The notes under the pieces are model-generated. The model had not been told where the DNA came from. It searched no databases and saw only the letters and a program-made list of their open reading frames with translations. A program made the translations under genes and the position numbers. A stretch of DNA of 33,532 nucleotides, taken from positions 1 through 33,532 of the forward strand of contig JAYWIG010000294.1 of NCBI GenBank assembly GCA_043789035.1. The letters are read 5' to 3'. The stretch comes from JAYWIG01 sp043789035. GTDB lineage: Bacteria; Pseudomonadota; Gammaproteobacteria; Burkholderiales; Burkholderiaceae_E. Numbering within the stretch: the stretch's first letter is position 1; every line of letters begins with the position of its first letter. This document shows positions 7,603 through 15,724 of the stretch, one piece after another.

Positions 7603-8724
7603 TCAACCCTTCCAAGTAAATGGAAACTTAAACTGTTTGATAAAGCCGTTGGGCACATAGTCGCCCAGCACACCATATTTGTCTGGCCAGATGCGCTCCG
7701 ATTTTGCAGCTGATCCAAACAAATAATCCAAGAAAGCAAAGTGCGCGGCATAGTTGGTATCTAACGCTTCTTTATCTTGGCTATGGTGCCAATGATGAAA
7801 ATTGGGGGTGACAATAATGTAACGCAGTGGCCCTAAACGAACATCAACATTGCAATGGTTGAATACTGCTTGAAAGCCAACAATCACAATATAGGCATCA
7901 ATGACTTCTTTGCTAAAGCCTAAAATATAAATAGGGGCCAATACCAAAGTTCGGGTGATCACTAGCTCGATAATGTGTTGCCTAGAACCAGCTAGCCAAT
8001 CCATGAACTTGCTGCTGTGATGACCAGCATGCAATCGCCATAACGATGTTTCATGATAAGCACGATGCGTCCAGTATTGAACTAAATCGGCGACTAAAAC
8101 GATTAGGAACAGCTCGAACGCAAAAGGTAACTTTTGAATCCATGCCTGCACATCGCTCTTGACTGCCCATCCTAAACCGCGATGCACCATGAGATTAGTC
8201 GCAAGCAAAACAAACCCAACCACCATATGATTCACAATGAAGTGATGAAAATCGGTTTGCCATTCTGGCCGAAACACGGGTTGATTTTTGCGATACGCGA
8301 ATAACTTTTCTATGAAAATAAAGATCAAAGATGAGCCAAGCAAATCGAGAATAAACCAATCAAGCCCGATATAAGGTGTGTTATCCGCGAAATCGCTCAC
8401 CGGCACTTTATGCCCGCCTAGAATTGCAGTGATGGCAACCAAGCCAAACGCTGCTGCGCTAAGCCAGCGAGCGCGACCAAAGACAATATTCACCAAACTT
8501 AAACCGCCTGCGATAACCAACGCCGCAAGCATGATGATGCGTATGACTTCGACGTTATAACTTTTACGAAGCTGTGGGGTTGTCAGGTATTCGGGGAAGT
8601 GAAAAGCGAGCACGCCTAAAAAACAAAGAATGCCCAAATTTAGCGCAATAATGCCGGTGATCAAACCATGGCCGGGTTTTAAAGCGCCATGACCTTCGGT
8701 TAATTGATTCAGTTTTTCTAGCAT
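7603..8724 (-). CDS. Sterol desaturase / fatty acid hydroxylase family membrane protein
   Basis: 373 residues from the ATG at 8724; the open frame extends to 8793 but its extra 23 residues would overlap the next gene. It has several hydrophobic membrane segments in the N-terminal half. The di-iron histidine boxes of the family (PF04116 type) follow: HRAYH (about 220-224), HAGHH (about 232-236), FNHCN and HHWHH (about 310-314). These enzymes use O2 and electrons to hydroxylate or desaturate lipid C-H bonds at the membrane. The gene sits between an SDR and the extradiol dioxygenase in the same tight run. The substrate could be a fatty acid, sterol-like lipid or alkyl side chain; the sequence does not decide. 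Confidence 0.87.
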   Translation of the reverse strand: MLEKLNQLTEGHGALKPGHGLITGIIALNLGILCFLGVLAFHFPEYLTTPQLRKSYNVEVIRIIMLAALVIAGGLSLVNIVFGRARWLSAAAFGLVAITAILGGHKVPVSDFADNTPYIGLDWFILDLLGSSLIFIFIEKLFAYRKNQPVFRPEWQTDFHHFIVNHMVVGFVLLATNLMVHRGLGWAVKSDVQAWIQKLPFAFELFLIVLVADLVQYWTHRAYHETSLWRLHAGHHSSKFMDWLAGSRQHIIELVITRTLVLAPIYILGFSKEVIDAYIVIVGFQAVFNHCNVDVRLGPLRYIIVTPNFHHWHHSQDKEALDTNYAAHFAFLDYLFGSAAKSERIWPDKYGVLGDYVPNGFIKQFKFPFTWKG

Positions 8725-8744
8725 ATGATGTTTTCTCAAATTCT

Positions 8745-9536
8745 TTATTTCAAACCACGCACGAACGCACCACTCACTTTGCGTAACAACCATTTCGGCG
8801 TTGCTCTACCTGCAATGATAGTCGCTTGGTTTACAACACCAGGCACACGAATAACATCTCCGCGCATACAGGCATCAAAACCTTCTTGCGCCACCGCGCT
8901 GACATCACCGATCAAAAATTTTGGTAATTTTTCGAGCTGCGAACTCTCTTGTTTAGCGCCAGCAAACATATTCGTTTCAGTCACTCCTGGACAAAGCGCA
9001 GTGATAGTGACACCGCTGCCTTTGAATTCTTCCGAGAGCGATTCGGTGAGCGACAATACATAGGCTTTCGTCGCCGCATAGGTGGCCAGCGACGGAATGG
9101 GTTGAAACGCCGCAATCGAGGCAACATTCAAAATGTGGCCATAGCCACGTTCAATCATGTCGGGGGCAAAGTGAGCCACCATGGTGGTTAGGCCGGTAAT
9201 ATTCAAATTGATCATTGCATGGTGGCGCTCAAAAGCCATATCGATAAAGGCCCCGTGCGAAAGTACCCCAGCGTTATTCACCAAAATATCGATTGGTCTC
9301 TTAGCCCTTCGCATTGAAGCAGCAAGTTTTTGGGCAGCATCTGGCAAAGACAAATCTGCAGGTGACACCCAGACTTTAACCTCATGTTCACTCGTTAGGG
9401 TTTTGGCAAGCGCTTTTAGCTTGTCCGTACTGCGAGCAACCAAGACAAGGTTGTAACCAGCTTTCGCAAATACGTTGGCTAGCTCTTCACCAATTCCGGA
9501 CGAGGCCCCAGTAATCAATACATTCTTGGTTTGCAC
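8745..9536 (-). CDS. Short-chain dehydrogenase/reductase (SDR)
   Basis: 263 residues. TGASSGIG at 9-16 binds the nucleotide, and Arg35 at the end of the second strand (LVARS) suggests NADP(H). NNAG is at 87-90, with catalytic Ser140, Tyr153 and Lys157 (YAATK). The C-terminal third resembles SDRs annotated as DltE/acyl-reductase-like, ending in a basic tail. The start codon is GTG at 9536, with AAGG about 12 bases upstream. It lies five bases after the lipase-like gene and 20 bases before the desaturase-like gene, so it belongs to the lipid part of the run. It may reduce or oxidise a fatty aldehyde, ketone or alcohol. Confidence 0.87.
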   Translation of the reverse strand: MQTKNVLITGASSGIGEELANVFAKAGYNLVLVARSTDKLKALAKTLTSEHEVKVWVSPADLSLPDAAQKLAASMRRAKRPIDILVNNAGVLSHGAFIDMAFERHHAMINLNITGLTTMVAHFAPDMIERGYGHILNVASIAAFQPIPSLATYAATKAYVLSLTESLSEEFKGSGVTITALCPGVTETNMFAGAKQESSQLEKLPKFLIGDVSAVAQEGFDACMRGDVIRVPGVVNQATIIAGRATPKWLLRKVSGAFVRGLK

Positions 9537-9541
9537 AATGG

Positions 9542-10297
9542 CTATTGCCTTCCATAAACATAACGTCGCACGCCTGTACGATCAAAAGCCTTCCACTGCC
9601 CATCTGGCTGAGCAAGCCTGTCCGCCAAAGCATGAAGCACCATAGGGTTCACTCCTAAGCCTAAATGGCTTGCCTGAACTTCGATATTTTCCGTCATCGG
9701 TCCCTCCTCGTCGACGCTGTATTGCCAAGGCACAACGCCATCGGTACGGCTGTAAATCGATGTCGTGGGTACAGGAGGAGCTACTCGCAAAGATTCCGGA
9801 GAAATCTTAATTCGAGGTCGCCCATCATTCAGCCATTCGAATAGCTTGGATGCATTCGTTTCTCCAGTACCACCGAAAGGGCTTCCCAAGGTCACCACCT
9901 GGCGCACTAAATTTGGCTCACGTTTGGCCAACTCCCTTGCATATAAACCGCCCAAGCTCCAGCCAACCAAGCTCACCTTACCACTGCTCTTTTTATGCAC
10001 TTGACGTATGGTTTCGAGGGCTTTATCAAAAACTTCTTCGCTGGGGTTTAGGTTTCTCCCTTGACCCCAACCATAGGTTTGGTAATTTAGCCAACGAAGC
10101 AAACGACGCAACGGGCCAGTGCTCGCATCCGAAGCCATGAACCCAGGAAAAACAATCACCGCGTGATTGTCACCTTGCGGAGAACTTAAGAGTAAGGGCG
10201 CAGCAACAGCGCTCGCAGCAAATTCCAAGGGAGCTCGCGCCTCTAGCGCCAATCGCATCCAGCCAGGTGCCGCGACTTTATTGTCATTCAAGCACAA
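9542..10297 (-). CDS. Lipase-like alpha/beta hydrolase
   Basis: 251 residues from TTG at 10297; ATG at 10258 (238 residues) is an equally defensible start, as neither has a strong Shine-Dalgarno. An oxyanion-hole strand VIVFPGFMAS (48-56) is followed by the nucleophile elbow GWSLGG (112-117, Ser114). Asp186 in YSRTDGVVPW and His211 in ASHLGLGVNP complete the Ser-Asp-His triad. This form of the C-terminus is typical of lipase/PGAP1-like acylhydrolases rather than of MhpC-type ring-fission hydrolases. It overlaps the end of the WS/DGAT-like gene by ten bases if the TTG start is used. Its likely role is hydrolysis or transfer of an acyl ester made or used by the neighbouring acyltransferase. No signal peptide is clear, so it is probably cytoplasmic. 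Confidence 0.83.
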   Translation of the reverse strand: MCLNDNKVAAPGWMRLALEARAPLEFAASAVAAPLLLSSPQGDNHAVIVFPGFMASDASTGPLRRLLRWLNYQTYGWGQGRNLNPSEEVFDKALETIRQVHKKSSGKVSLVGWSLGGLYARELAKREPNLVRQVVTLGSPFGGTGETNASKLFEWLNDGRPRIKISPESLRVAPPVPTTSIYSRTDGVVPWQYSVDEEGPMTENIEVQASHLGLGVNPMVLHALADRLAQPDGQWKAFDRTGVRRYVYGRQ

Positions 10298-11493
10298 CCT
10301 ACTTTCGCCTTGGCCTTATTGCCCACAACTGTCAGTCGTGGTTTTAATTTCACCGGCGATTTTGCTTTGACCGGTACCTTAATTTCTGCCTTATCCAGCT
10401 CACCTGGCTTCACTTCGAGTTCTAACTGCGCAATAATCTTGTTCGCGTCGGGTACTGCTCGTCGACAAGTAATCAAACCAAAACAAAGCTGCCCCATATA
10501 GCTTTGTACGGTGATATGGAGCGCCACGCCATGAACAACAATCGATACGGGGTAAATGCCGACCATTTTTGCACCCGCGAGATACAGCGGCACCTGCGGC
10601 CCCGGCACATTCGAAATAGTTACGTTGGCCAAACGCAACCAGTCGGCAATGCGGGAGCGGCCGTATAAAGACGCTAACCCACTGAGTAACCAAGGAGATC
10701 CGAGCAAAGGAAAACCAGTTGAAACAACAGAGAAGCTTCGCTGATGTGTGATGGACGTATTGAATGGCGTTGCAGGAGCGAACTTAAAACGAGTACCGTG
10801 TGCTTTCGTACTTTTTTCTCCTGAGCGCTTGGCCGCAATTGCTGACTTTGCAGCACCGATCGCTGCCGTCGCTAAAGGAGGTAGTAGTTTGGTAAGTTCA
10901 ACAACTTGGCGAAGCTGATTACCAACCGCAGCACTCAAAAGCTCCGCCACACCCAACTGATAGCGATTGCTACGAGCTGGCCGAGGTGGCTTTACACGGC
11001 GCGGTTCTGGCGACACATCGAACACACTATTGCCCATTGCCACGGCCGCTTGGCCATCGACTGCAGAATGATGTACTTTCGAATAAAAGCCGATGCGCCC
11101 ACTTTCTAAACCGTCAATGACATAGAACTCCCATAATGGTCGGCTTCTATCCAGCAAACTCGAATGTAACCGGGCAGCCAACCCTTCTAACTGCGCCATA
11201 GTTCCTGGTTTATTCAGCACCAAGTAACGCACGTGATAATCCATATCAATATCGTCATCGGGAATCCATACTAGGTTGGCGAGATCAAATGGCATAAGGG
11301 CAAGCTTGCGGGAGGACACTGGGGCCAAATGCATGCGACTTGCCACATGCGACTTAAGCCGTTCGAACCACTGCCCATCATCATCTTCTGGTCGCTCAAA
11401 TAGCGCGAGACTGCCTACATGCATAGGCATTTCCGGACTTTCCAAGCGCAAAAAAGCCCCATCAACGACGCTTAAGTGGGTCATGTCTTTCAT
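10288..11493 (-). CDS. WS/DGAT-like acyltransferase with internal deletion
   Basis: 401 residues, against about 450-500 in bacterial wax ester synthase/diacylglycerol acyltransferases. The N-terminal domain is complete: a MTHLSVVDGAFL opening, the PLWEFYVIDGL strand (119-129) and the catalytic HHSAVDG (141-147, form HHxxxDG). The C-terminal domain begins normally at HQRSFSV (250-256) but jumps within about 40 residues to SNVPGP (294-299). In Acinetobacter AtfA about 155 residues separate these marks, so roughly 110 are missing, including the conserved Asn-Asp helix. The frame is open throughout. The end is normal (PVSIVVHGVALHIT, 315-327) with an added Lys/Pro-rich tail. AGGAGGT at 11498-11504 supports the ATG at 11493. 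It would join fatty acyl-CoA to an alcohol or diacylglycerol if active. Confidence 0.87.
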   Translation of the reverse strand: MKDMTHLSVVDGAFLRLESPEMPMHVGSLALFERPEDDDGQWFERLKSHVASRMHLAPVSSRKLALMPFDLANLVWIPDDDIDMDYHVRYLVLNKPGTMAQLEGLAARLHSSLLDRSRPLWEFYVIDGLESGRIGFYSKVHHSAVDGQAAVAMGNSVFDVSPEPRRVKPPRPARSNRYQLGVAELLSAAVGNQLRQVVELTKLLPPLATAAIGAAKSAIAAKRSGEKSTKAHGTRFKFAPATPFNTSITHQRSFSVVSTGFPLLGSPWLLSGLASLYGRSRIADWLRLANVTISNVPGPQVPLYLAGAKMVGIYPVSIVVHGVALHITVQSYMGQLCFGLITCRRAVPDANKIIAQLELEVKPGELDKAEIKVPVKAKSPVKLKPRLTVVGNKAKAKVGCA

Positions 11494-11578
11494 CTTGACC
11501 TCCTAGTTTATTGCTTAGCTCGGTTCATCACCGGCGCTCATTCATTCTCACAGAAAACCGCGATGCGTGCCACGCGTA

Positions 11579-12562
11579 TTAATCGGCGGTAATCCCCGCG
11601 CTCTTAATTGTCTTTGCCCAAAAGTCAGTTTCAGTCTTTACCAAAGCATCTAATTCTTTGGGGGCCATGTACCTAAGCTCGACACCCGCCGAAGCGGCTC
11701 GCTTTTTCGTGTCAGGCTGCTCTAACGCTTGTTTTACTGTTGCAGACAATTTTGCAATGACATCGGGCGGTGTTCCTGCGGGTGCAAACAGCCCCATCCA
11801 CGCTTCTAACTCAAAACCTTTTAAACCTGCTTCACTCGTAGTGGGTACCGAAGGCAAGTTCGGGTGACGCTCCTTGCCGGCAATCGCCAAGCCTTTTAGC
11901 TTACCGGTTTGGATATGCCCCATTACCGACGGCGGTGTCGTAATAAACACCTGCACCTGACCAGATAAAACATCTTGCACCGCAGGCCCAGAGCCGCGAT
12001 AAGGAATATGCACAATGCTGGTTTTGGTTTGTTGCTTAAACATTTCGGTACCGATATGCGATAACGAACCATTACCTTGGCTAGCATATGACAGTTTGCC
12101 CGGATTGGATTTCAAGTAAGTCACAAACTCACTCAAAGTATTCGCGGGCACAGACGGGTGCACCGCAATCACATTCGTTGCCACAGCCACTAGCGCCACC
12201 GGCACAAGCTCTTTTTGCGACCAAGGTAGCTTCGGCGTGAGCGCTGGGTTGCCAACATGGTAAGCAGAGTATGAGGCCAGCAGGGTGTAGCCATCCGGGG
12301 TAGCTCTAGCGACCGCTTGGTAGGCAACATTGCCGCTACCACCGCCACGGTTATCGACAGCCAATGCTTGGCCAATCAATTTACCCAATGGTTCAGCAAC
12401 AATCCTCGCGGAGGTATCAACAAATCCGCCCGGCGGATTGGGCACGATTAACGTAATAGGCTTAGTTGGGAAAGCCTGTGCGTATAAGTTTGCAACGGGA
12501 GCGAAAGTAATTACGGCTAATGCGAGCGCGTAAGCAACCATACTGTTTGTACATAACTTCAT
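11579..12562 (-). CDS. Bug-family tripartite tricarboxylate transporter receptor
   Basis: 327 residues with a Sec signal peptide (about 1-29, ending Leu-Tyr-Ala-Gln). The mature part follows the Bug pattern closely: ITLIVPNPPGGFVDTSARI, a 'DNRGGGSGNVAYQAV' segment in place of the common 'ENRPGA' form, TPDGYTLL, LPWSQKELVPVALV, HIPYRGSGPAVQDVLSGQVQ and a C-terminal Trp-Ala-Lys-Thr-Ile-Lys. GAAGGA lies about eight bases before the ATG. It lies 18 bases downstream of the maleate-isomerase-like gene, so the two are probably co-transcribed. The receptor may capture a dicarboxylate or a precursor handled by that enzyme; this is inference. An 85-base gap separates it from the acyltransferase gene downstream. 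Confidence 0.94.
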   Translation of the reverse strand: MKLCTNSMVAYALALAVITFAPVANLYAQAFPTKPITLIVPNPPGGFVDTSARIVAEPLGKLIGQALAVDNRGGGSGNVAYQAVARATPDGYTLLASYSAYHVGNPALTPKLPWSQKELVPVALVAVATNVIAVHPSVPANTLSEFVTYLKSNPGKLSYASQGNGSLSHIGTEMFKQQTKTSIVHIPYRGSGPAVQDVLSGQVQVFITTPPSVMGHIQTGKLKGLAIAGKERHPNLPSVPTTSEAGLKGFELEAWMGLFAPAGTPPDVIAKLSATVKQALEQPDTKKRAASAGVELRYMAPKELDALVKTETDFWAKTIKSAGITAD

Positions 12563-12580
12563 CCAAGATTCCTTCGATTT

Positions 12581-13342
12581 TTAATATTTGCCGCTGAGTA
12601 AGCTGCCTGCACCAGGTGCGCGAGCTTCAAGGCCTAAGCTTTTGAGCAATGCGTAAGTAGTACACACTGAACCAGACACGACAGGCAAACCTAAGGCTTG
12701 CTCGATCATATCGATTGACACTAACGAGGGCATTTGCACACAGGCCGACGCAACTACGACATCCACGCCTTGGGTATTTAAACGCTTAACTATCTCCGCA
12801 GGTGCTTTGGGGTCGAGTGCACCCACCTCCAAATTATTCGGGATCTCTAGCGAAACGCTGTCAACCACTTCAATACCTTCGTTTTCAATGTAACCGATCA
12901 CGAGTTTTGTGAGTGGCTTCATGTAGGGCGCGATGATTGAAACACGCTTAGCATTCATCGCCTTCAAACCATCGACCAAAGCTCCTGCGCTTGTGATCAC
13001 CGGGGTTGCACTACCGTTCTTTGCTGTCACGTCATGCAATCGTTTTTGCGAAATGCGGTGATAGCCTAAGCCCATGCTCATAATGGCCACTAAACAGGCA
13101 TAGCCCATGACATCCATACGAGCATCGGACAGTTCTAACGCGCAACGGTCAGAGTCTTTGTCCATTGCCATCAACTCTTCTTTGCTGACTTCCTTCATCC
13201 GCATACGGCTTGAGTGGAAAGTAAAACGCTCGGGCAAGATGTCGTGTCTTGCTCTAAGCATCTCTGGAATTTCGGTTTCCATGGTGGTGTTTGAGCTCGG
13301 AACAATTAGCCCAACTCGGTAGGTGTTATTTTTCATCGGCAT
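12581..13342 (-). CDS. Maleate isomerase / Asp-Glu racemase superfamily protein
   Basis: 253 residues, the normal length for maleate cis-trans isomerases and arylmalonate decarboxylase-like proteins. The opening VGLIVPSSNTTMETE (10-24) is characteristic of this group. The two catalytic cysteines are in place: Cys83 in MGYACLVA and Cys201 in ASACVQMPSL. SAGALVDGL (118-126) and APYMKPLT (138-145) also fit. Maleate isomerase converts maleate to fumarate at the end of nicotinate or maleylpyruvate-type aromatic breakdown, which suits the island, but related enzymes act on other 1,3- or 1,4-dicarboxylates. The ATG at 13342 or the second Met at 13336 could start translation; neither has a good Shine-Dalgarno. 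It is the first gene of the minus-strand run. Confidence 0.78.
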   Translation of the reverse strand: MPMKNNTYRVGLIVPSSNTTMETEIPEMLRARHDILPERFTFHSSRMRMKEVSKEELMAMDKDSDRCALELSDARMDVMGYACLVAIMSMGLGYHRISQKRLHDVTAKNGSATPVITSAGALVDGLKAMNAKRVSIIAPYMKPLTKLVIGYIENEGIEVVDSVSLEIPNNLEVGALDPKAPAEIVKRLNTQGVDVVVASACVQMPSLVSIDMIEQALGLPVVSGSVCTTYALLKSLGLEARAPGAGSLLSGKY

Positions 13343-13408
13343 TTATTAAAAAAAGAAAAGGAAGCTAAGTGACCGGACGGGACGGATTATTTGCTTTTTT
13401 CTCTCGAC

Positions 13409-13546
13409 TTACAAATCAAATGTCCGCGTAGGCATCAACACGCCGACACAACCTCCAAAATTACCATCTCCCCAAACGATTTGCCCATAGATGTTGGTGT
13501 AAAGGGTACTAGTGCAGTTACCATGCGGGCTCCATAAGTAGTTTCG
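13409..13546 (-). other. Start-less open stretch, possible gene remnant
   Basis: In the 243-base gap between divergent genes, one minus-strand frame stays open for 45 codons between a TGA (13547-13549) and a TAA (13409-13411). It has no ATG, GTG or TTG near its beginning; the only candidates lie in the last ten codons. The encoded composition (Trp, Gly, Asn, Cys, Tyr-rich, with WGDGNFGGCVG) looks more like protein than random sequence. It may be the 3' end of a lost gene, or chance. I do not recognise the peptide. Confidence 0.2.
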
Positions 13547-13585
13547 TCAAAGCTAAGCTACAAAACAACAATGGAGTTTTGCCCA

Positions 13586-15724
13586 ATGTCACACACGGCC
13601 TATCGAATCTGCCCACTCTGCGAAGCCTGCTGTGGTCTGGAAATAAAAGTTGCCGATAAGGAAATAGTTAGCATCAAAGGCGATGCCAATGATGTTTTCA
13701 GCAAAGGTTATATCTGCCCTAAGGCAATAGCCCTTAAAGATCTCCATACTGACCCAGATCGATTGACGCAACCGTTGATTAAACGCGATGGTAAGTTTAT
13801 GCAAGTGAGTTGGTCTGAGGCATTCGACGCAATCAAAACTAGATTATCTGCTATCCAAGGTAGATCGGGCAAAGACGCAATCGCTGTGACGGTCGGCAAC
13901 CCAGCGGCGCACAAACTGGGTTTACTACTTTACTTTGGCCGCTTGGCTCGTGCGCTGAGCACAAAAAATATCTTCTCAGCCTCTACGCTTGATCAAATGC
14001 CGAAACAACTCTCATCTGGTCTGATGTTCGGTAGCTGGCTATCGATTCCCGTACCCGATATAGAGCACACCGATTTATTGATAGTCATTGGCGCAAACCC
14101 GATGGTTTCCAACGGTAGCCTTTGGACGGTACCTGATTTTCGCGGTAAAGCCAAAGCACTAAAAGCGCGCGGCGGCAAACTTGTTGTAATCGACCCAAGG
14201 CGGACGGAAACAGCCGAGATCGCCGACCAACATCACTTTATTCGACCTGGCAGTGATGTGTTTTTCTTAAGCGCGCTGGCCAGCGTAATATTGAACGAGC
14301 AAGGTAGCAACCTAGGTAGACTTCGCGAGCATATCAAAAACGTTGAACCGGCGCTTAAGGATCTTAAACATGCTTTGACTACATTTACCATCGAGGATTG
14401 TGCTGCTCGATGCTCAATCCCCGCTGCTGCAATTCGTGCCCTCGCACAACAACTTCTAACAACACCCCGAGCGGTGCTTTACGGTCGTATTGGCACTTGC
14501 ACGCAACGCTACGGCACAGTGTGCAGTTGGTTGATCGATGTCATCAACATCATCACAGGTCATCTCGACACTGAAGGCGGTGCCATGTTTCCAATGGCCC
14601 CCGCCTTTGCCAACAATACGCAGGGAGAAGGTGGCAATAGCGGTAAGGGCAAAGGTATTTCTGTGGGGCGACATCACAGCCGGGTGAGTGGTGCCCCTGA
14701 AGTGTATGGTGAATTGCCTATGGGTATGCTGTGCGAGGAAATTGAAACCGCTGGTGAGGGGCAAATCAAAGCGCTCATTACAGTAGCAAGTAACCCGGTA
14801 CTTTCCGCACCTGATGGCGAGCGTTTGGCAAAAGCCCTAACGGGGCTAGATTTTATGGTGAGTATTGATATCTACTTAAATGAAACTACTCGCTTTGCCG
14901 ATGTAATTTTGCCGGGCCTATCCCCGCTCGAAGAGATGCATTATGACGTTGCTTTCCCGCAGTTTTCGTATCGCAACCAAGCCCGTATGAGTGCCGCCGT
15001 GTTTGAACCACCCAGTAACCAAAAAGCGGAATGGGAAATATTAGCGACGATTGCCGAAATCATGGGCGGGCCATCATTAAGCAGCGTACCCACACCGACA
15101 CAACTTCTTGATCAAAGCCTAAAGACTGGCCCCTACAATTTAACGGTCAAGGAACTCAAAGCAGCACCGCATGGGATCGATTTGGGAGCCTTAAAACCAC
15201 GCATTCCCGAAGTTCTAAGAACGCCTTCGGGCGGTATCGAGCTTATCCATGATTCGTTGCTAACGCATCTTTCCAAAGCATGTGATGAAATCAAATCGGC
15301 AGTAGCAAGATTCGTAGTGATTGGTCGGCGCGATGTGCGCAGCAACAATAGTTGGATGCACAATTTACCGACGCTCGCCAAGGGCCCGTTTCGATGTACA
15401 GCGCTCGTACATCCGCAAGATGCAACAGATTTAAACCTCCAAGACGGCAATCACCTACGGTTACGCCGAGGTGCGAAAACCATTGTCATACAAGCGGAAA
15501 TTAGTGACGCTATGATGCCTGGCGTGATTAGCGTGCCGCATGGCTGGGGCCATAACAAATACGGTGCAAAACTTCGGGTTGCCGAACAACGACCGGGTAC
15601 AAATTTAAATGAATTATTCGACGCCGATGAAATCGACCCGCTTTCGGGCAATTCTGTACTCAGTGGTCAAGCAGTAGAAATTGAAGTGCTACCTACGGCA
15701 AATCAAGCGCTTACTTCCACTTAA
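13586..15724 (+). CDS. Molybdopterin oxidoreductase (formate dehydrogenase-like), Asp at the Mo-ligand site
   Basis: 712 residues from the ATG at 13586, which has GGAG at 13573-13576; an ATG at 13571 has no Shine-Dalgarno. The N-terminus binds a 4Fe-4S cluster: Cys9-x2-Cys12-x3-Cys16-x27-Cys44 followed by Pro-Lys, as in FdhF/NapA-type enzymes. Then come the molybdopterin-binding parts: an IGANP strand, the DPRRTETAEIADQH region, GNSGKGKG-type loops and a C-terminal dinucleotide-binding domain with an HGWGHNKYGA loop. Aligning by eye with E. coli formate dehydrogenase H, the Sec140-His-Gly-Pro site reads Asp136-Gln-Met-Pro. It is therefore unlikely to oxidise formate in the standard way; substrate unknown. 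No signal peptide, so cytoplasmic. It lies upstream of the b561/modABC genes, with yaeQ on the opposite strand between them (14-base overlap). Confidence 0.88.
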   Translation: MSHTAYRICPLCEACCGLEIKVADKEIVSIKGDANDVFSKGYICPKAIALKDLHTDPDRLTQPLIKRDGKFMQVSWSEAFDAIKTRLSAIQGRSGKDAIAVTVGNPAAHKLGLLLYFGRLARALSTKNIFSASTLDQMPKQLSSGLMFGSWLSIPVPDIEHTDLLIVIGANPMVSNGSLWTVPDFRGKAKALKARGGKLVVIDPRRTETAEIADQHHFIRPGSDVFFLSALASVILNEQGSNLGRLREHIKNVEPALKDLKHALTTFTIEDCAARCSIPAAAIRALAQQLLTTPRAVLYGRIGTCTQRYGTVCSWLIDVINIITGHLDTEGGAMFPMAPAFANNTQGEGGNSGKGKGISVGRHHSRVSGAPEVYGELPMGMLCEEIETAGEGQIKALITVASNPVLSAPDGERLAKALTGLDFMVSIDIYLNETTRFADVILPGLSPLEEMHYDVAFPQFSYRNQARMSAAVFEPPSNQKAEWEILATIAEIMGGPSLSSVPTPTQLLDQSLKTGPYNLTVKELKAAPHGIDLGALKPRIPEVLRTPSGGIELIHDSLLTHLSKACDEIKSAVARFVVIGRRDVRSNNSWMHNLPTLAKGPFRCTALVHPQDATDLNLQDGNHLRLRRGAKTIVIQAEISDAMMPGVISVPHGWGHNKYGAKLRVAEQRPGTNLNELFDADEIDPLSGNSVLSGQAVEIEVLPTANQALTST

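Noticed and set aside
10674..10856. A frameshift as the cause of the short WS/DGAT-like protein
   Set aside because: The frame is continuous from start to stop, and the other frames here do not encode the missing WS/DGAT segment; it is a deletion, not a frameshift.
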